This document shows, in pieces, positions 11,501 to 23,009 of a DNA stretch of 64,000 bases (position 1 is the first letter of the stretch; every line of letters starts with the position of its first letter). The notes under the pieces are model-generated. The model was given only the letters and a program-made list of their open reading frames with translations. It was not told where the DNA came from and ran no database searches. A program made the translations under genes and the position numbers. This DNA comes from Castor canadensis (Eukaryota > Chordata > Mammalia > Rodentia > Castoridae), in NCBI RefSeq assembly GCF_047511655.1, contig NC_133403.1, positions 12,769,014 through 12,833,013 of the forward strand, given 5' to 3'.

Positions 11501-12245
11501 AAATCTGAACTTTGAGATGGAGTTGTAAGAAATACTAGAAAGAGAGTCCATGTATCATTCACCAAGTTTTCTCCAATGGTGCCATTTTGAGAACTGTAAT
11601 ATAACCTCATGATACCACAACCCAGAAAATGTCTTTGATGCAGGTGAGATGGAGAAAAGATGTCATAAGCACAAAGACCTAGCCCTTGTGGCTTATAGCT
11701 ATGTCCACTTCCCTCAGCTCTGTCCTCAATCACTGGCAATTTCCATTTCTATAATTTTGCCATTTTGTGAATGTTACACGAGTGGAGCCATCCAGCATGC
11801 AACCTTGTGGGATTGGCTTCTTTTCACTCAACATACTTCTCAGGCGATTCATGGAGGTTGCTGGGTATGTGCCCATAGTTCCTTTTATTACTGGGTGACC
11901 AGACTTTGTTTAACCCTTCACCCATTAAAAGACATCAGGGTCATTTCCAGTTGCTAGCTATTACAGACAAAGCTGCTACTTATATTCATATACAGGTCTT
12001 TTTTCTTTGGTGCTGGTGATGGAACCCAGGGCCGTGAGTACCTAAAGAATGTGCTCTACCACTGAGCTGCATCCCAGCCTCATGCACAGATCTTTGTGTG
12101 AATACAAAACTATTTCTCTGGGATAAATATCCAGGATTGCAATTGCTGGATCATATGATAGTTGCGTGTTTAGGTTTTTAGGAAAGTGTCAAACTGTTTT
12201 CTAGAGTGGCTGTCTATACCTCCATTCTGAGTTAATTTTTGCAGT
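11501..12245 (-). repeat. Old L1 LINE 3' fragment (L1M-like)
   Basis: Reversed L1 text recognisable by CACCCATTAAAAGACATCAG, then AAAGCTGCTACTTATATTC, and TTGCTGGATCATATGATAG. Heavily mutated; interrupted by an ID SINE at 11999-12082. Confidence 0.7.
11999..12082 (-). repeat. ID-like SINE
   Basis: Reversed ID form: GATGGAACCCAGGGCCGTGA and CTCTACCACTGAGCTGCATC. Closer to the canonical rodent ID than to the local variant that reads TTGAACTCAGGGCC. Inserted in an old L1. Confidence 0.8.
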
Positions 12246-12319
12246 AGATGTGAGATTTTTATTTTGGTTTGCCTATGGAGTCCAACTGCTTTAGCACAAT
12301 TTGTTGTGTCTTTCCTTTG

Positions 12320-12748
12320 TTGTGTATTAATTCATTTCTGTTATTATAACAAAATACCTGAGGCTGGATACTTTATAAAGAAAAGAGGTTTACATAGCTG
12401 ACAGTTTTGGAGGATGAGAATCCAAGATCAGGTGGCTCCATGGATTTGACCATTGGTGAGGACCTCATGGCAGACGAAGAGTGTGTGTATAAAAGGGAGA
12501 TCAGGCAAGCCAGGAAGCCAGGTACAGGGAGGAGTGAGGCCCACTCTTTTATAACAACCTCTCCCCAGAAATAACCAGGGTCCATGAGAACCACATCAAT
12601 TCTTTCTGCGGGCAGCACCCTCAATAACCTAACTACTTCTCACAGTAGCCCCAGCTCTTAAAGATCCCACGATCTCTTAACATCACCACACTGGGGACCA
12701 AGCTTCCAACACACGAAACCGTGGGGGCACACATTCAAACCGTGACAA
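12320..12748 (-). repeat. MaLR (MST/MLT1-type) solo LTR
   Basis: Reversed LTR: ATAACAAAATACCTGAGGCT at the right end of the element, ACTTTATAAAGAAAAGAGGT holding the reversed polyadenylation region, and ACACTGGGGACCAAGCTTC near the opposite end. Confidence 0.85.
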
Positions 12749-12912
12749 ACGACTTTTAAACTTTTGTTAAAAACCACCTGGGCATGTTCCCATAGTTCGA
12801 TTTCTGGGTTTTTTGTTCTGATTCATTGACTTGTGTGTCCCTCTGATGATGCCCTTCTAATTATTATAATTATGAATCGGTCTTGAGATCGGAGAGGCTG
12901 TTTGTTCAAGAG

Positions 12913-13125
12913 TACAAGATTGGTGGGCATCAGTGGTTCATGTCTGCAGTCCTAGCTACTTGGGAGGCTGAGACAGGAGGACTGTGGTTTGAGGCCAGCC
13001 CGGGCATCGTTCTGGAGACCTCATCTCCAAAATAACTAAAGTGAAATGGGCTGAAGGTGCGGCTCAAGCAGTGGAGCACCTCCTTTGCAAGTGCAAAGTC
13101 CTGAGTTCAAATCCCAGTCATGTAT
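12913..13125 (+). repeat. B1-tRNA composite SINE, type II linker
   Basis: B1-like half, linker CATCTCCAAAATAACTAAAG, then tRNA-like half ending GAGTTCAAATCCCAGTCATG. Confidence 0.85.
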
Positions 13126-13134
13126 GTATGATCA

Positions 13135-13370
13135 ACATACAAAAAACAATTGCATTTTTATCAGCTAGCCACGAACACATGGAACCCAAAATTTAAAATA
13201 CAGTGTTATTTACAATCTCTCGAAACGTGAAACACTTAGCTATAAATCTAATAGAATTTGTATGCTGAGAATAATAAAGTGCAGATGAACATTGCTAAGT
13301 GCCAATTATCCTCCAGCTGAATACATCTCTATCAAAATCCTAGCTACCAAAATATAAAAATCCCATTGAG
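13135..13370 (+). repeat. Old L1 ORF2 fragment
   Basis: Matches the order of L1 ORF2 phrases: CAATTGCATTTTTATCAGCT, later AGCTATAAATCTAATAGAAT and ATCAAAATCCTAGC. No open frame remains. Confidence 0.6.
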
Positions 13371-13869
13371 GTCTATCCCGATGGGGCTTCTGTACTATAG
13401 CCACACATCGTTGGAAACGCCTCATACAGTAATTGTGTGGTTTTGCTTTACTCAAAGGGCCATTTCTTAGGTCTGTGGGAAGTAACTACAAGACAGTTAC
13501 AAAGTTTGAAAGAACTGCTAATATATATACATATATATGTTGTTTACCTTAGGTATTGGCAGAAATCCACATATCCTTAGTGTGTAATAGGAATGAATAT
13601 GATCTGAACTCATTGATGAAATGGGGTGTCAGCACTTGAGATCCAGGAAGGTCCATCTACTCTAAAAATGACTGAACAATAAATTGCTTCAGGAAATTAA
13701 ATCCCACAGGTCCTCAGGACAACTGGATTAAGCATCTTTTAAAGAGGGCTATCCTGGAAGAAAAATCAACTTTAAAGGTGATGTCGATGTGCAGTAAAAC
13801 CAACCAAAACATGTAAAATTATTAAATATTTTATTGACATTAAATAATTTTGCCTAAAAACACTGTAAA
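13371..13869. other. AT-rich sequence within old L1 context
   Basis: Interrupts two plus-strand L1 ORF2 pieces, so it is probably an unrecognised insertion or strongly decayed L1. No gene seen. Confidence 0.35.
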
Positions 13870-13985
13870 AAAATATATATAAAAATCCCAACAAGACTTT
13901 TTTACATGCGCTCAAATAGCTTCAAGCCTGTTCTAAAATTTACGTGGAAAGGCAAAGGGATTAGGATAACTGTCATTGTTATTTT
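13870..13985 (+). repeat. Old L1 ORF2 fragment
   Basis: L1 phrases AAAATCCCAACAAGACTTTT and TTCTAAAATTTACGTGGAAA. Probably the same element as 13135-13370. Confidence 0.6.
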
Positions 13986-14317
13986 AACTCATTTGCCACA
14001 GATTGGCCACACATTAACTTTTTTGTTTTACACGATTTTATTAAGGTGAAATTTACATGCTCTAAAATAGGTGTAAATGAGGCGCTAAACTCAATGAATT
14101 TTGACAAATGTATAGACTCATGTAACCAAAAGCCAAATCAATGCTTTGTTTTTGTTACCAGAAAATGGTTCTGGAGTTCCTGCCTTGTCAACTCTATCAC
14201 TACACACCCCGACCCCAGACCAGACAACCATTGATCTACATCCTACCACCACAGGTTAATTTTCCTCCTTTAGATCATACGAAGGGGATTATACTTTAAA
14301 AAAACCTCTGATTTCTT

Positions 14318-14607
14318 TTTTTTAATTTATTTTTATTGTTGTACTTGGTGGGGTACATTGTGGCATTTACAAAGTTTCTTACAATATGTCAAATACATCA
14401 TACTTGAATTCACCCCGCCACCATTCTCCTTTATCCCCCTTCCTTATTCCTGGAATAGTTTCAACAGGCTCATTTTCCCACTTACATACATGTGTACATG
14501 GTACATGCACCATATTCACCCTCCCACACCTCTACTTCCCCCTCCCTCCCGCCTATCCCACCCCCCTCCCAGGCAAGACCTGTCCTGCCCTCCTATTCTC
14601 CAAAAAA
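14318..14607 (-). mobile_element. 5'-truncated L1 insertion (3' UTR only)
   Basis: Starts with a T-run (reversed A-tail) followed by reversed 3' UTR text also present on the plus strand at 34114-34403 (GTCTTACAATATGTC-type run and the pyrimidine-rich block at 14520-14580). Flanked by an 11-bp duplication with one mismatch, TCTGATTTCTT (14307-14317) and TCTGACTTCTT (14608-14618). Confidence 0.8.
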
Positions 14608-15061
14608 TCTGACTTCTTTAACTTAGTGCAATTACTATGAGGTTCACATGGTGTTAAATGTATCAATAGTTGATTCATTTTTCCTGCTAAGTAATATTCC
14701 ATTGTGTAGATATACTACAATTTGTTTATCCATTCATCTGTGGATAGACATTTGGTTGCTTTTAGGTTTTGGCTATGACAAATGCAGCTGCTATGAGCAC
14801 GGGCCTGTAAATATTTGGATGTACATTTCCTTTTATTTTGCATATAGACTTAAGACTAGAATGGCTGAATCATTGAAGGTATATATCTAATTTTATAAGA
14901 AGCTGTAATCATACCATGTGGCATTCACATCCGTGGTGTATGAGGTTCACACTTGTCCTGCGTTCTCATCAACACTTGTTAGTCTTTTATTTTGTTGGCT
15001 CTGATGGGCACATCAGGGTATCTCACTGCATAATAATAATTATTATTATACTCACTATTAT

Positions 15062-15133
15062 CGGCAGTACTGGGGTTTGAACTCAGGGCTTCATGCTTGA
15101 TAGGCAGGTGCTCTACCACTGCAGTCTCTCACT
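15062..15133 (-). repeat. tRNA-derived SINE
   Basis: Reversed body with TGGGGTTTGAACTCAGGGCT and GCAGGTGCTCTACCACTG, lying inside the old L1. Confidence 0.8.
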
Positions 15134-15402
15134 GCAGTTTTAATTTCATTTCCTCAATGCCTAATGATGCTAAGGATTTCTTCAGTGTTTATAGGTCATT
15201 TGTGACTCTTTTGTGAAACGTCCATCAAAACTTTTACCCATTAAAATGTTTCATTATTGATTTACAGAATTTCTTTATATATTCTGGGTAGAAGTTCAAT
15301 GTCAACTATATTCACTGAAATTTTTTCTTCCAAACAATGGCTTGATTTTCATTTTAAAAGTGGTTATCTTTGGAGAAACAGATGTTCTGGTTTTGGATAT
15401 AT

Positions 15403-15515
15403 TCGGCCTGGAGTGGTGGTGCATGCCTGTAATCCCAACACTCAGGAGACTGAGACAGGTAGATTGAGAATTCAAGGCAAACCTGGGCTATCCATATCAA
15501 GTCCCAGGCCAAAAA
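15403..15515 (+). repeat. B1-like SINE
   Basis: Body with GGTGCATGCCTGTAATCCCA and CAGGAGACTGAGACAGG; no tRNA half attached. Confidence 0.8.
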
Positions 15516-15747
15516 ATCATTGCATTATCTATCGTGTTTTCTGTAGGTCAGAAGTCTTAGGGCTTCTTCATATCCTCTTTGAAGGTGGGCTAGCCTGGAA
15601 ACCATCTCTGCAAGTGAGTTAGCCTGGCATCCTGAAAACACAAGAGCTTCAAGACTCTGATGCGAGGGCCCCAGCGCACAAGGCAGTGCTCAGTATACAG
15701 TCTGCCCTGGCCTCAGGAGCTCAGCAAGCAGCAGTGATGCTGAATTC

Positions 15748-15957
15748 TGTTTTTTGGGGTTTTTTTTTTTTTGTAGTTCTGGGATTTGAACTCAGGGCCT
15801 ACACCTTGAGCCACTCCACCAACCCTTTCTTGTGATGGATTTTTTCGAGATAGAGTCTTGGGAACTATATGTGCAGACTGGCTTTGAACCACAGTCCTCC
15901 TGCTCTCTGCTTCTTGAGTAGCTAGGATTACAGGCGTGAGCCACAGGTGCCCAGTTT
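15748..15957 (-). repeat. B1-tRNA composite SINE
   Basis: Reversed order: T-run, ID-like half (TTTGAACTCAGGGCCTACAC), then B1-like half ending GTAGCTAGGATTACAGGCG. Confidence 0.85.
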
Positions 15958-17193
15958 TGAAGTCTGTTGTTTTCATACAGAGTCTAAACTCAGCCAGACT
16001 CCAGAGGGAATATCAAGGTTGCAGAAGAGCTTGGCCATCTCTGAAAAATACAATCTGTGAAACCTCATCCTTTGCTTTGAGGGGCGGGTGTGTCAGTCTT
16101 TGAAGTCTCTGTCCTACAGACGGGATAATTTACATGAGGCTGTCTCTGAATGACAGGGTGGAATGGACTGGGGTGGGCGATGGTGGGAACTCCCCAGATC
16201 TGATGGTGGGCCATGCAGAAGAAGAGAGACCAATCCCAAGTGTGTGGTCACACCTGTGCAGCACCAGATGTGATGGCAGAGGAAAGGCAGATGACAGGAC
16301 ATTTGGCTGGTGAGCAGAACAGTCAGGTGTCCCTTGGCCTATGACCTCGAGATGCCTCTGAGGCAGGTGTGCAGAGATCTGAGTGGAGCTGTGTAGGTGC
16401 CTGGAGCCTACTGGGGACATGTTTAGGGTGTAGGGTGGAAGGTGACAAGACTCAGGGAGGAAGGAGGAAAGCCAGGCGATGTGGGTTGCTGGCAGAGGGG
16501 TTGCCAAAGCCCCGCCAGCCCCACTCTGACTGGGAAAGAAAACCCTACAGAAACAAGGGCGTTTGGTTTGGCTGGGGCTCTAGAGGCCACTCAGCGATTT
16601 TCCTGTGTAGACGCCCCCCTCCTCCCCTCAACACACATCCAAGGAAGTCCCTAAGAAATCACTGTGGACAGAGGATCCAGCTGTCCACACCCCAGTCAAG
16701 AGGCTGTACTGCTTCTGCCAAGGGCCTGGCAGCTTGGGTCCAACCCAGGCATGGGGGAACAGTGGTGAGGGACACCCCAAGCTGTCACCCCCAGGGTCTC
16801 CTGGTGCGACCATCTCCTGGTGGTACTTTCCATCTCCTTCCCCATGATCACAGGTCATTGCAGACCACACCCTGTCCCACCCCAGGGCCTATGTACAGGC
16901 TTGTCCCTGTCCTCTGGAGACTGGTCCTTCCTAGGCTCGCTCAGCCTGGATGGCCTGCTGAACAGGTCGCACCCTTGCACCATTGCTGCATGGCTTTTCC
17001 ATGTGTCACCTGTACGTTTGGCTTTCTGTCAAGTGAGCTGCATCTGGAGAGCAGGCACCTAGCCTGTTGCTCCCTGCAGCTGCCTGGCACATGTACAGGG
17101 CAACCCCACACAGACACTGACCAAGGACTTCTCTTGATTTTGGTTTTTCACTTGCTTTAGTTTGGGGTGCTATCCATTGAAAAAAGGCCTGCA
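15958..17193. other. Unique sequence, GC-rich
   Basis: Contains a 263-codon open frame (16369-17160 plus), the longest non-repetitive frame in the window, but its product shows no recognisable domain, the composition is Pro/Arg/Cys/His-rich as in chance frames of GC-rich DNA, and no splice or Kozak context supports it. A stretch near 16870-16960 has faint L2-like wording. No gene is called. Confidence 0.5.
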
Positions 17194-17284
17194 GGCTGGG
17201 TTGGGGATACAGCACAGTGGTAGAGCACTGGCCTAGCATGCTTGAAGCCCTGGGTTTAATCCCCAGCACTGACAAAAGCAAAGA
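17194..17284 (+). repeat. ID-like SINE (canonical type)
   Basis: GTTGGGGATACAGCACAGTG, GTAGAGCACTGGCCTAGCAT and CTGGGTTTAATCCCCAGCAC: close to rodent ID rather than the local derived form. Confidence 0.85.
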
Positions 17285-17582
17285 AACAAAAAACACCCCC
17301 AAACACCAGAGCCCACAAAGGAGGCTGCAGGCCTTGAGCACTGGTGAGGACTGGCAGTTCTCACTTCTGGGTGGCTGTGTCTTTAACCCAGAACACTAGA
17401 TAGCCACTGGCAGCCACTGTGACCATCAGATAGGCCAAGCACCCTCCATGGACAGGCCTGTCCCACTGGTGACAGTTCACTCACCATTTGCTCAAATAAA
17501 CACCTCAATGTCAGCAAGTCCTGGTGATTTCTGCCCTAAAAGGGAATCAAATCCTGCTCATGTCACTCCTGAAGCAACCCTG

Positions 17583-17945
17583 AAAGCTAACATCGTGGGG
17601 CTGCCATAGCAAAGTAACACAGACATTTCTTTATTGTCTCTCCACTCTGGAGGTGAGAAGTCCAAGATCCAGGTGTGGGCAGGGTTGGGTTCTCCAGAGG
17701 TCTCTCTCCTTGGCCTGTGGATAGCTGGCTTCCCTTGTGTCTTCACACGGTCTTCCCTCTGTGTGTGTCTGTGTCTAGATTTCTTCTCCTTACGAGGGCA
17801 CTGGTCACCTTGAGTGAGGTCCCCCACAATGTCATTTTAACTTAATTACCCATTTGAAGATCCTGCCTTCAAACACAACCATATTCTTAGGTACCAGGGT
17901 AGGATGTCAACACAGGGGACATAATTCAGCTTGTAGCACCACCCA
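17583..17945 (-). repeat. MaLR (MLT1-like) LTR
   Basis: Reversed LTR features: GGCTGCCATAGCAAAGTAAC, then CTCCACTCTGGAGGTGAGAA, GTGTCTTCACACGGTCTTCC and the far end near GGACATAATTCAGC. Confidence 0.75.
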
Positions 17946-18179
17946 GCGCCACCCTCCTATGGTCTGGTCCCACACTTACCCTCCACACTGCAATGGGGGC
18001 CCCTCGGGTGTCATGAGAGGGCTTGATCGTGAACACGCAGGGACCAGGCTCTCTCTCCAGGTCTTACTTTCTCCCTCCACCCCAGTGCTCAGGCTAGCAC
18101 ATTTCTTCACCTTCTCTTGAGCACACTACGAGTGCCACAAGCCCTTTCCCGTCATGCCACCGAGGGCTCACCGTTATTT

Positions 18180-18266
18180 ATTTACATTTGATGGTGCTTA
18201 GGCTCGAACTCGGGGTCTTGCACATGCTAACCAAGTGTTCTACCGCTGAGTCACATCCCAAGCCTC
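18180..18266 (-). repeat. ID-like SINE
   Basis: Reversed: GCTCGAACTCGGGGTCTTGC and GTTCTACCGCTGAGTCACAT. Confidence 0.8.
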
Positions 18267-18417
18267 TGTAAAAATGACACTTTTATTAAGATGATTCTTA
18301 AGCTTAGTACTCAAAAGTCTTCAGATTATTCAGCTTATGCATTGATCACCACTGGCTCCAAAACATTTAGAACTGAAATATAATTCACATGCTATAGAAT
18401 TCTGACACCTCCTTTAA

Positions 18418-18705
18418 CACAGATGAACCCTGAAGCCATTATCCTAAGTGAAAGAAGCCAGTCTCCAAAAAGACTTTATGGCTCCACTTAGAAGAGGAAC
18501 CAAGAGTGGTCACGCCTTCAGGGACAGAAAGTAGTAGGGACTGGGAACAGGGGAGGAGGAGCTGGTGTTTAATAGGGCTGATGAAAAGAGCTGTGGAGAG
18601 CGATGATGGTGTTTGTTGAACACAACACGAAGGTACTCAACACCACGGAACCACACTGTGGTTACAATGACAAGCTTCTATAATGTACATTTTTGCTACA
18701 ACATC
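18418..18705 (+). repeat. Old L1 3' end (L1M-like)
   Basis: Order of phrases fits the old L1 3' region: GATGAACCCTGAAGCCATTA, AAGTGAAAGAAGCCAGT, GACAGAAAGTAGTAGGGAC, GATGAAAAGAGCTGTGGAG. Confidence 0.7.
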
Positions 18706-18707
18706 TT

Positions 18708-18982
18708 TTGTGGTACTGGGGATTGAACCTAGGGCCCCGTGCAAGGGCTCTGTCATTTCAGTCATGCCCCTAGTCCTTTGCTTTTAGCTTGTTTTTAGAT
18801 AGGTCAAGCATTTTTTGACTGTGATCCTCCTAACTCCACCTCCTCAGTAGCTGGGATTACAAGCGTGCACAACCATCAGTGTTTTGTTGTTTTTTTTGGA
18901 TAATAATGGGGTTTGAACTCAGGGCCTTGTGCCCTTGTTGTAGAAAGGCATTCTACCACTCCAGCCATGCCTCCAGCACCAC
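18708..18982 (-). repeat. Two adjacent SINEs (composite plus tRNA-like)
   Basis: 18708-18880 is a reversed composite (GATTGAACCTAGGGCCCCGT then GTAGCTGGGATTACAAGCG). 18884-18982 is a second reversed tRNA-like body (GGGGTTTGAACTCAGGGCCT) inserted at its end. Confidence 0.75.
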
Positions 18983-19015
18983 CAATTTTTAAAATAATTG
19001 AAAATTAATCAAACA

Positions 19016-19256
19016 AGCTGGGTGCCAGTGATTCACGCCTATAATCCTAGCTACTCAGGAGGCAGAGATCAGGAGGATCATGGTTCAAAGCCAACCAGGG
19101 CAAATAGGTTATGAGACCCTATCTCAAAAAAAAACCATCACAAAAGAAGGGCTGGCGGAGTGGTTCAAGAGGTAAGAGCAACTGACTAGCAAGCATGAGG
19201 CTCTGAGTTCAAACCCCAGTGCTGCCAAAAAAACAAAAAACCAAAAAAAAAAAACC
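19016..19256 (+). repeat. B1-tRNA composite SINE
   Basis: Full-length dimer: B1-like half with CTATAATCCTAGCTACTCAG, A-rich linker, ID-like half with GAGTTCAAACCCCAGTGCTG and a long interrupted A-tail. Confidence 0.9.
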
Positions 19257-19280
19257 ACAGAAACCTTGCTAGCCATGGAG

Positions 19281-19370
19281 ATAGATAGATAGATTGATAG
19301 ATAGATAGATAGATAGATAGATAGTAGATAGATAGATATAGACAGATATAGATATATATGGATATAGCAT
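19281..19370 (+). repeat. GATA tetranucleotide microsatellite
   Basis: About 90 bp of ATAG/GATA units with interruptions, 25 bp beyond the A-tail of the composite SINE to its left. Confidence 0.95.
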
Positions 19371-19375
19371 GCTGC

Positions 19376-20857
19376 TGTGTGTACTAAAAGGGTGACAACA
19401 GGAGCAGTGTTTATGAATAAATGCAACATGCAAGCATGCCCTTATGCTTGCATAAGACACCCTGGAAGAACACCAAGGGGCTGCACAACTGTGGGTGACA
19501 GAGAGGGCATTAGGTGAGTGGGCAGGAGCAACCATGCACCAACCTTTTGATGCTTCTGGAACTTTGAAAATTGAGACTCTGTTACCTAGTGGAAAAAGTT
19601 AAAAAAAAACAAAAACAAAAACAAATTGTTTCAGGAACCCAAACCAAATCAAAAGAGCCAAAGGCTTGGGGACACTTACACCCCACCGCAGGGTGGGGGT
19701 TCAGCAGGAGAAGCCAGGTCTTCAACAAAAACAGCTTCTTAGACAGATTGGGGGGCCTGCCCTGCTGCACAATGGGGAGAAGTGTTCCAGGTTGGCGGGA
19801 AGGAAGCGACTGTGTTTATTTGGTCCCTTTTAACCTCACACAGCTTCTGTGCAGGAGTCCAGCAGCGTGTGGTGTCCCTGTGGCCACAGCAAGCAGCTTT
19901 GCTCAGTCCCTGGAATTCAGAGTAGCAGGCGTTGCCAGTGGCCCCAGAGCACAAACCCCCAGCCAGAAAGAGAAGGATTACCTACTTCGAAAGGAGTGAA
20001 GTAGAAGAAGCAGGAAAAGGGAAAGTTCATATCAAAGCAATTAAAATCGACTTAGTTCAAACGCTGGAATGTTAGCCCTAATGCAAAAATCTTAAAAGAA
20101 AAACACAGTCTGTTTGATTCACAAATTATAGGCCAGCAGCCCAAGGCTGGCCCTTCCCTGAGGAAGGCAAGGTACTATATTACTTCTTTCTAGTTTTATT
20201 TATTTTTTTACTTTTTTTTTTTTACCTTTTGGAACATTTTGAAATAAGTTACTAAGAAGCCAGCTGGAGATCTGAGAAGCAGAGGAAAATTCACTATTCA
20301 AAAGAAGTCATTTGACAGTCTCTGACGGATGAACAGACTTCTGTTAGCAGAATGAGAGAGACCAATTTTCCTAGATCGAATTTCCAAAGAAATGGAAATT
20401 TCTTCTGCTTTCTTGTTAAAATGCCAGCTGCTGCTGTTGGGACTTCAATAAACCGTTTCCTTCTGGAGAATTTGAACATTCTCTGGGGAGGGAGGCACCA
20501 GCCTTTAGCAAAATAGGCCTCCCCTAGGGAAGGACAAGGGCCACACAGCCACCCTCTACCAGCTTGGTAATTGCTGCAAGGCGGTGCCAGTCCAAACACT
20601 GGGCCAGAAAGACAAATGGCACAGTGCTACATGTCCATCCTGGTGGCCGTGAGCCATACACAGCTGCTGAGCACCTGGGAGGTCGCTGGTCCACATACAA
20701 CATATCTCCAACCCTGGGGACAAATGTGTGTGTGCTGCCTAATTAGTCATCTGTGTGCATTGACTGTATGCTGAAACGATCATATTTTGCATATGTAAAG
20801 TTTAAAAGTATGAAAATGAATTTCACCTTTCTCTTCTTCAGTGTCCATGATAGTTTG
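19376..20857. other. Unique sequence, no gene seen
   Basis: About 1.5 kb with a T-run at 20195-20222 and no recognisable repeat family. Contains a short inverted repeat at 20379-20400 with a STAT-like TTCCAAAGAA (20382-20391). No coding signature. Confidence 0.5.
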
Positions 20858-21028
20858 CATTTTTTTTTTTTTTATGACAGTACTGGGCTTTGAACTCTGA
20901 GCCTCATGCTTGCTAGGCAGGCATTCTACCACTTGAGCCACTCCACCAACTCTGTTCTGTGTTTGGTATTTTCAAGATAGGGTTTCGAAAACCATTTCCC
21001 CAGGGTTCTCTGCCTCCTGAGTAAGCTG
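20858..21028 (-). repeat. B1-tRNA composite SINE, 5' truncated
   Basis: T-run, reversed ID-like half (TTTGAACTCTGAGCCTCATG), then part of the B1-like half ending CTGCCTCCTGAGTAAGCTGG. Confidence 0.8.
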
Positions 21029-21312
21029 GTGGTTTGGCTCTTGAATGTTCCAGAAGTCAATGACTCGTTCCCCTGCCAGAGTAATACTATTGGGAGTTGG
21101 TGAAACCTAGTGGGAGGACCTCAGGTCAAGGGGACATGCCCTTGAAGGGGAAGGGAGGACCCTGGCCCCTTCTTCTTCCTCTCTTTTCGTCTTGACCACA
21201 AGGTAAGCAGTTCTGCTCTAACATTCGCTCCTGCAATGATGTGCAGCCTTGCCATCGGCCCAAAGCAATAGGTCGTGCACTGGAAACGCTGAAATTGTGA
21301 GCCACAATCCCC

Positions 21313-21346
<34 letters not shown>

Positions 21347-21785
21347 AGTAGAAGAAAATAGATCTCAAGTCTCATTCTTAGGAAAATAAAGACTTCTGTC
21401 TCAACTCTTCATCTTCGAGGGACTCAAGGCTTTGTGATACAGACATTGAACTCAGGGCCTTACGCTGGATAGCCCTCTAGCACTCAATCAATGCCCCTGG
21501 AAGAGCTTTTGTGGGTCACAGTGAGGTACAGTGAGACCAGGGGCAGGAAATCCTCCCACTGAGTAGAGTCTCTCTCTGGAGTGCTGTTTCCTTCTCCAGA
21601 AAGCCAGGTTCTTCTGGATCTGCAACCTCCATTCCTGGGGCCGGCTCTTGCATTTTCTTCCTAGAAAACACATTGCTTTTCTGCAAGTCAATTCATATGA
21701 GCTGAGGAACCAAACCTTTTCTCTTTGTAAGTTGATTATCTCAGGTAACTTGTTACAATCATGGAAAGCTAATACGATATGATGA
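21029..21785 (+). repeat. MaLR (ORR1/MT-like) LTR, interrupted
   Basis: Left part: TGGTTTGGCTCTTGAATGTT, GTGGGAGGACCTCAGGTCA, GGCCCAAAGCAATAGGTCG, then a (TGTC)n run at 21313-21345. The far end, AAGTTGATTATCTCAGGTAA and GGAAAGCTAATACGATAT, appears at 21725-21785, so the element is split by about 300 bp that includes a SINE fragment. Confidence 0.7.
21428..21497 (-). repeat. tRNA-derived SINE fragment
   Basis: Reversed remnant with CATTGAACTCAGGGCCTTAC and a decayed CTCTAGCACT block. Confidence 0.6.
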
Positions 21786-21854
21786 TCAGAAAACTAAAAA
21801 TAAATTATGTGTAGCTTGAATTCTATTTTTTATGGGACAGCATTAGTTTACATC

Positions 21855-22210
21855 TTGGTTCATCTTTTGTTGCTACAAAAAAAATGCCTGAGACTGGGTA
21901 ATTTATGAAGAATAGAGATTTATTTTGCTCATAAATACATTCAGGTGGGTGGGAGTCCAAGAGCACGGTGGGAGCATCCAGTGAGGGCTTTCTTGCTGCT
22001 GCATCCTAACATGGCAGAGCTCATCCAATGGTGAGAGCAAGCATGCTTGCTCAGGTCTCTCTTCCTCCTTCCATAATGTCCTTATGAAACCCTGCCATCA
22101 TTTAATACTAGATATGTCTCAAAGGACCAACTTCCAAATAGCGTTAACATATGAATTTGGGGATTAATTTTCACCAGAGTTTCTGAGGGGGACATTCAGA
22201 CCTTGGCTAT
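21855..22210 (-). repeat. MaLR (MST/MLT1-type) LTR
   Basis: Reversed LTR: TGCCTGAGACTGGGTAATTT, AGAATAGAGATTTATTTTGC, CAACTTCCAAATAGCG and CATATGAATTTGGGGATTAA. Confidence 0.85.
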
Positions 22211-22473
22211 AGAAAATTTGAAAACTGTCCCAAGTTCATTCAGAGACAGCCTTTAACAGAAGTGTCATTTCAGATCACTGGGAGAAAAGATGAACTATTT
22301 AAAGGTCATGACACTGGGACAACTGGGAAACCATTTAGAAAAAAATAAATTAGATGCATCCTTTCCATCTAACAAGATTTGACGTTACAAATGAAAAAAG
22401 CAAGAATGGAGTCCTGTGCCACCTGGAGGTGGGAGAGGCTTTCTAACGGGGCTCAGAACTCCCCATACATATC

Positions 22474-22590
22474 TGGTTGGGTATGGTGGTTCACACCTTT
22501 AATCCCAGTCCTTGGGAAGCGAGGCAGGAGGAGCTCAACTTCTAGGTCAGACTGGGCTACATAGCAAGTGAGATCTCAAAAAATCAGAAA
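22474..22590 (+). repeat. B1-like SINE
   Basis: TGGTGGTTCACACCTTTAAT, then CGAGGCAGGAGGAGCTCA and an A-rich tail. Confidence 0.8.
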
Positions 22591-22667
22591 TAAATGAATA
22601 AACAGATGAAACACAAAAAGATCAGAAGTGGCGGGATTCCTTTTTGTGAGAAAGACAAGTAGGAATA

Positions 22668-22758
22668 TAGGAGCTGGAGGAGTTGTTCAAGCTGTAGAGT
22701 GTCTGCCTAGCAAGCATGAGGCCCTGAGTTCAAACCCCAGGACAGTGAAAAAAAACCA
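22668..22758 (+). repeat. tRNA-derived (ID-like) SINE
   Basis: GTCTGCCTAGCAAGCATGAG and GAGTTCAAACCCCAGGACAG with A-tail. Confidence 0.85.
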
Positions 22759-22759
22759 C

Positions 22760-22980
22760 AGGCACACATCCCTTGACTATGGGATCAATTGCATAGGAAT
22801 TCCACATTGTGGTTTTGTTGTGGTGCAAACATCATCCAGCACACCAATACAAACTAAGATGGCTATGATTATAGTAGGTGATATAACCTATGGGACCGCC
22901 ATTGGATATGGGGTCATTGCGAAAACATTGTTAAGTGCATATGACTATATTTATATATATGTATAAAACCATACACATGA
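22760..22980 (+). repeat. Old DNA-transposon-like MITE (TcMar type?)
   Basis: The right part, ACCTATGGGACCGCCATTGG followed by GGTCATTGCG and TAAGTGCATATGACTATA, resembles a mammalian palindromic-ended cut-and-paste element; related wording recurs at 36845-38000. Family name uncertain. Confidence 0.4.
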
Positions 22981-23009
22981 TGCACATGTTGACCAAAGAA
23001 ACCAGGGAG

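Larger units (their letters stand above)
14000..15400 (-). repeat. Old L1 (L1M-like), fragmented
   Basis: Reversed L1 3' region: TTTTATTAAGGTGAAATTTA, then AGTAATATTCCATTGTGTAG, TGCAGCTGCTATGAGCACG and CATTAAAATGTTTCATTATT. Split by a younger L1 3' end (14318-14607) and a SINE (15062-15133). Confidence 0.7.

Noticed and set aside
16369-17160. 263-codon open frame as a novel gene
   Set aside because: No domain, no Kozak or splice support, composition typical of chance frames in GC-rich DNA, and no paralog visible. Would need transcript or conservation evidence.
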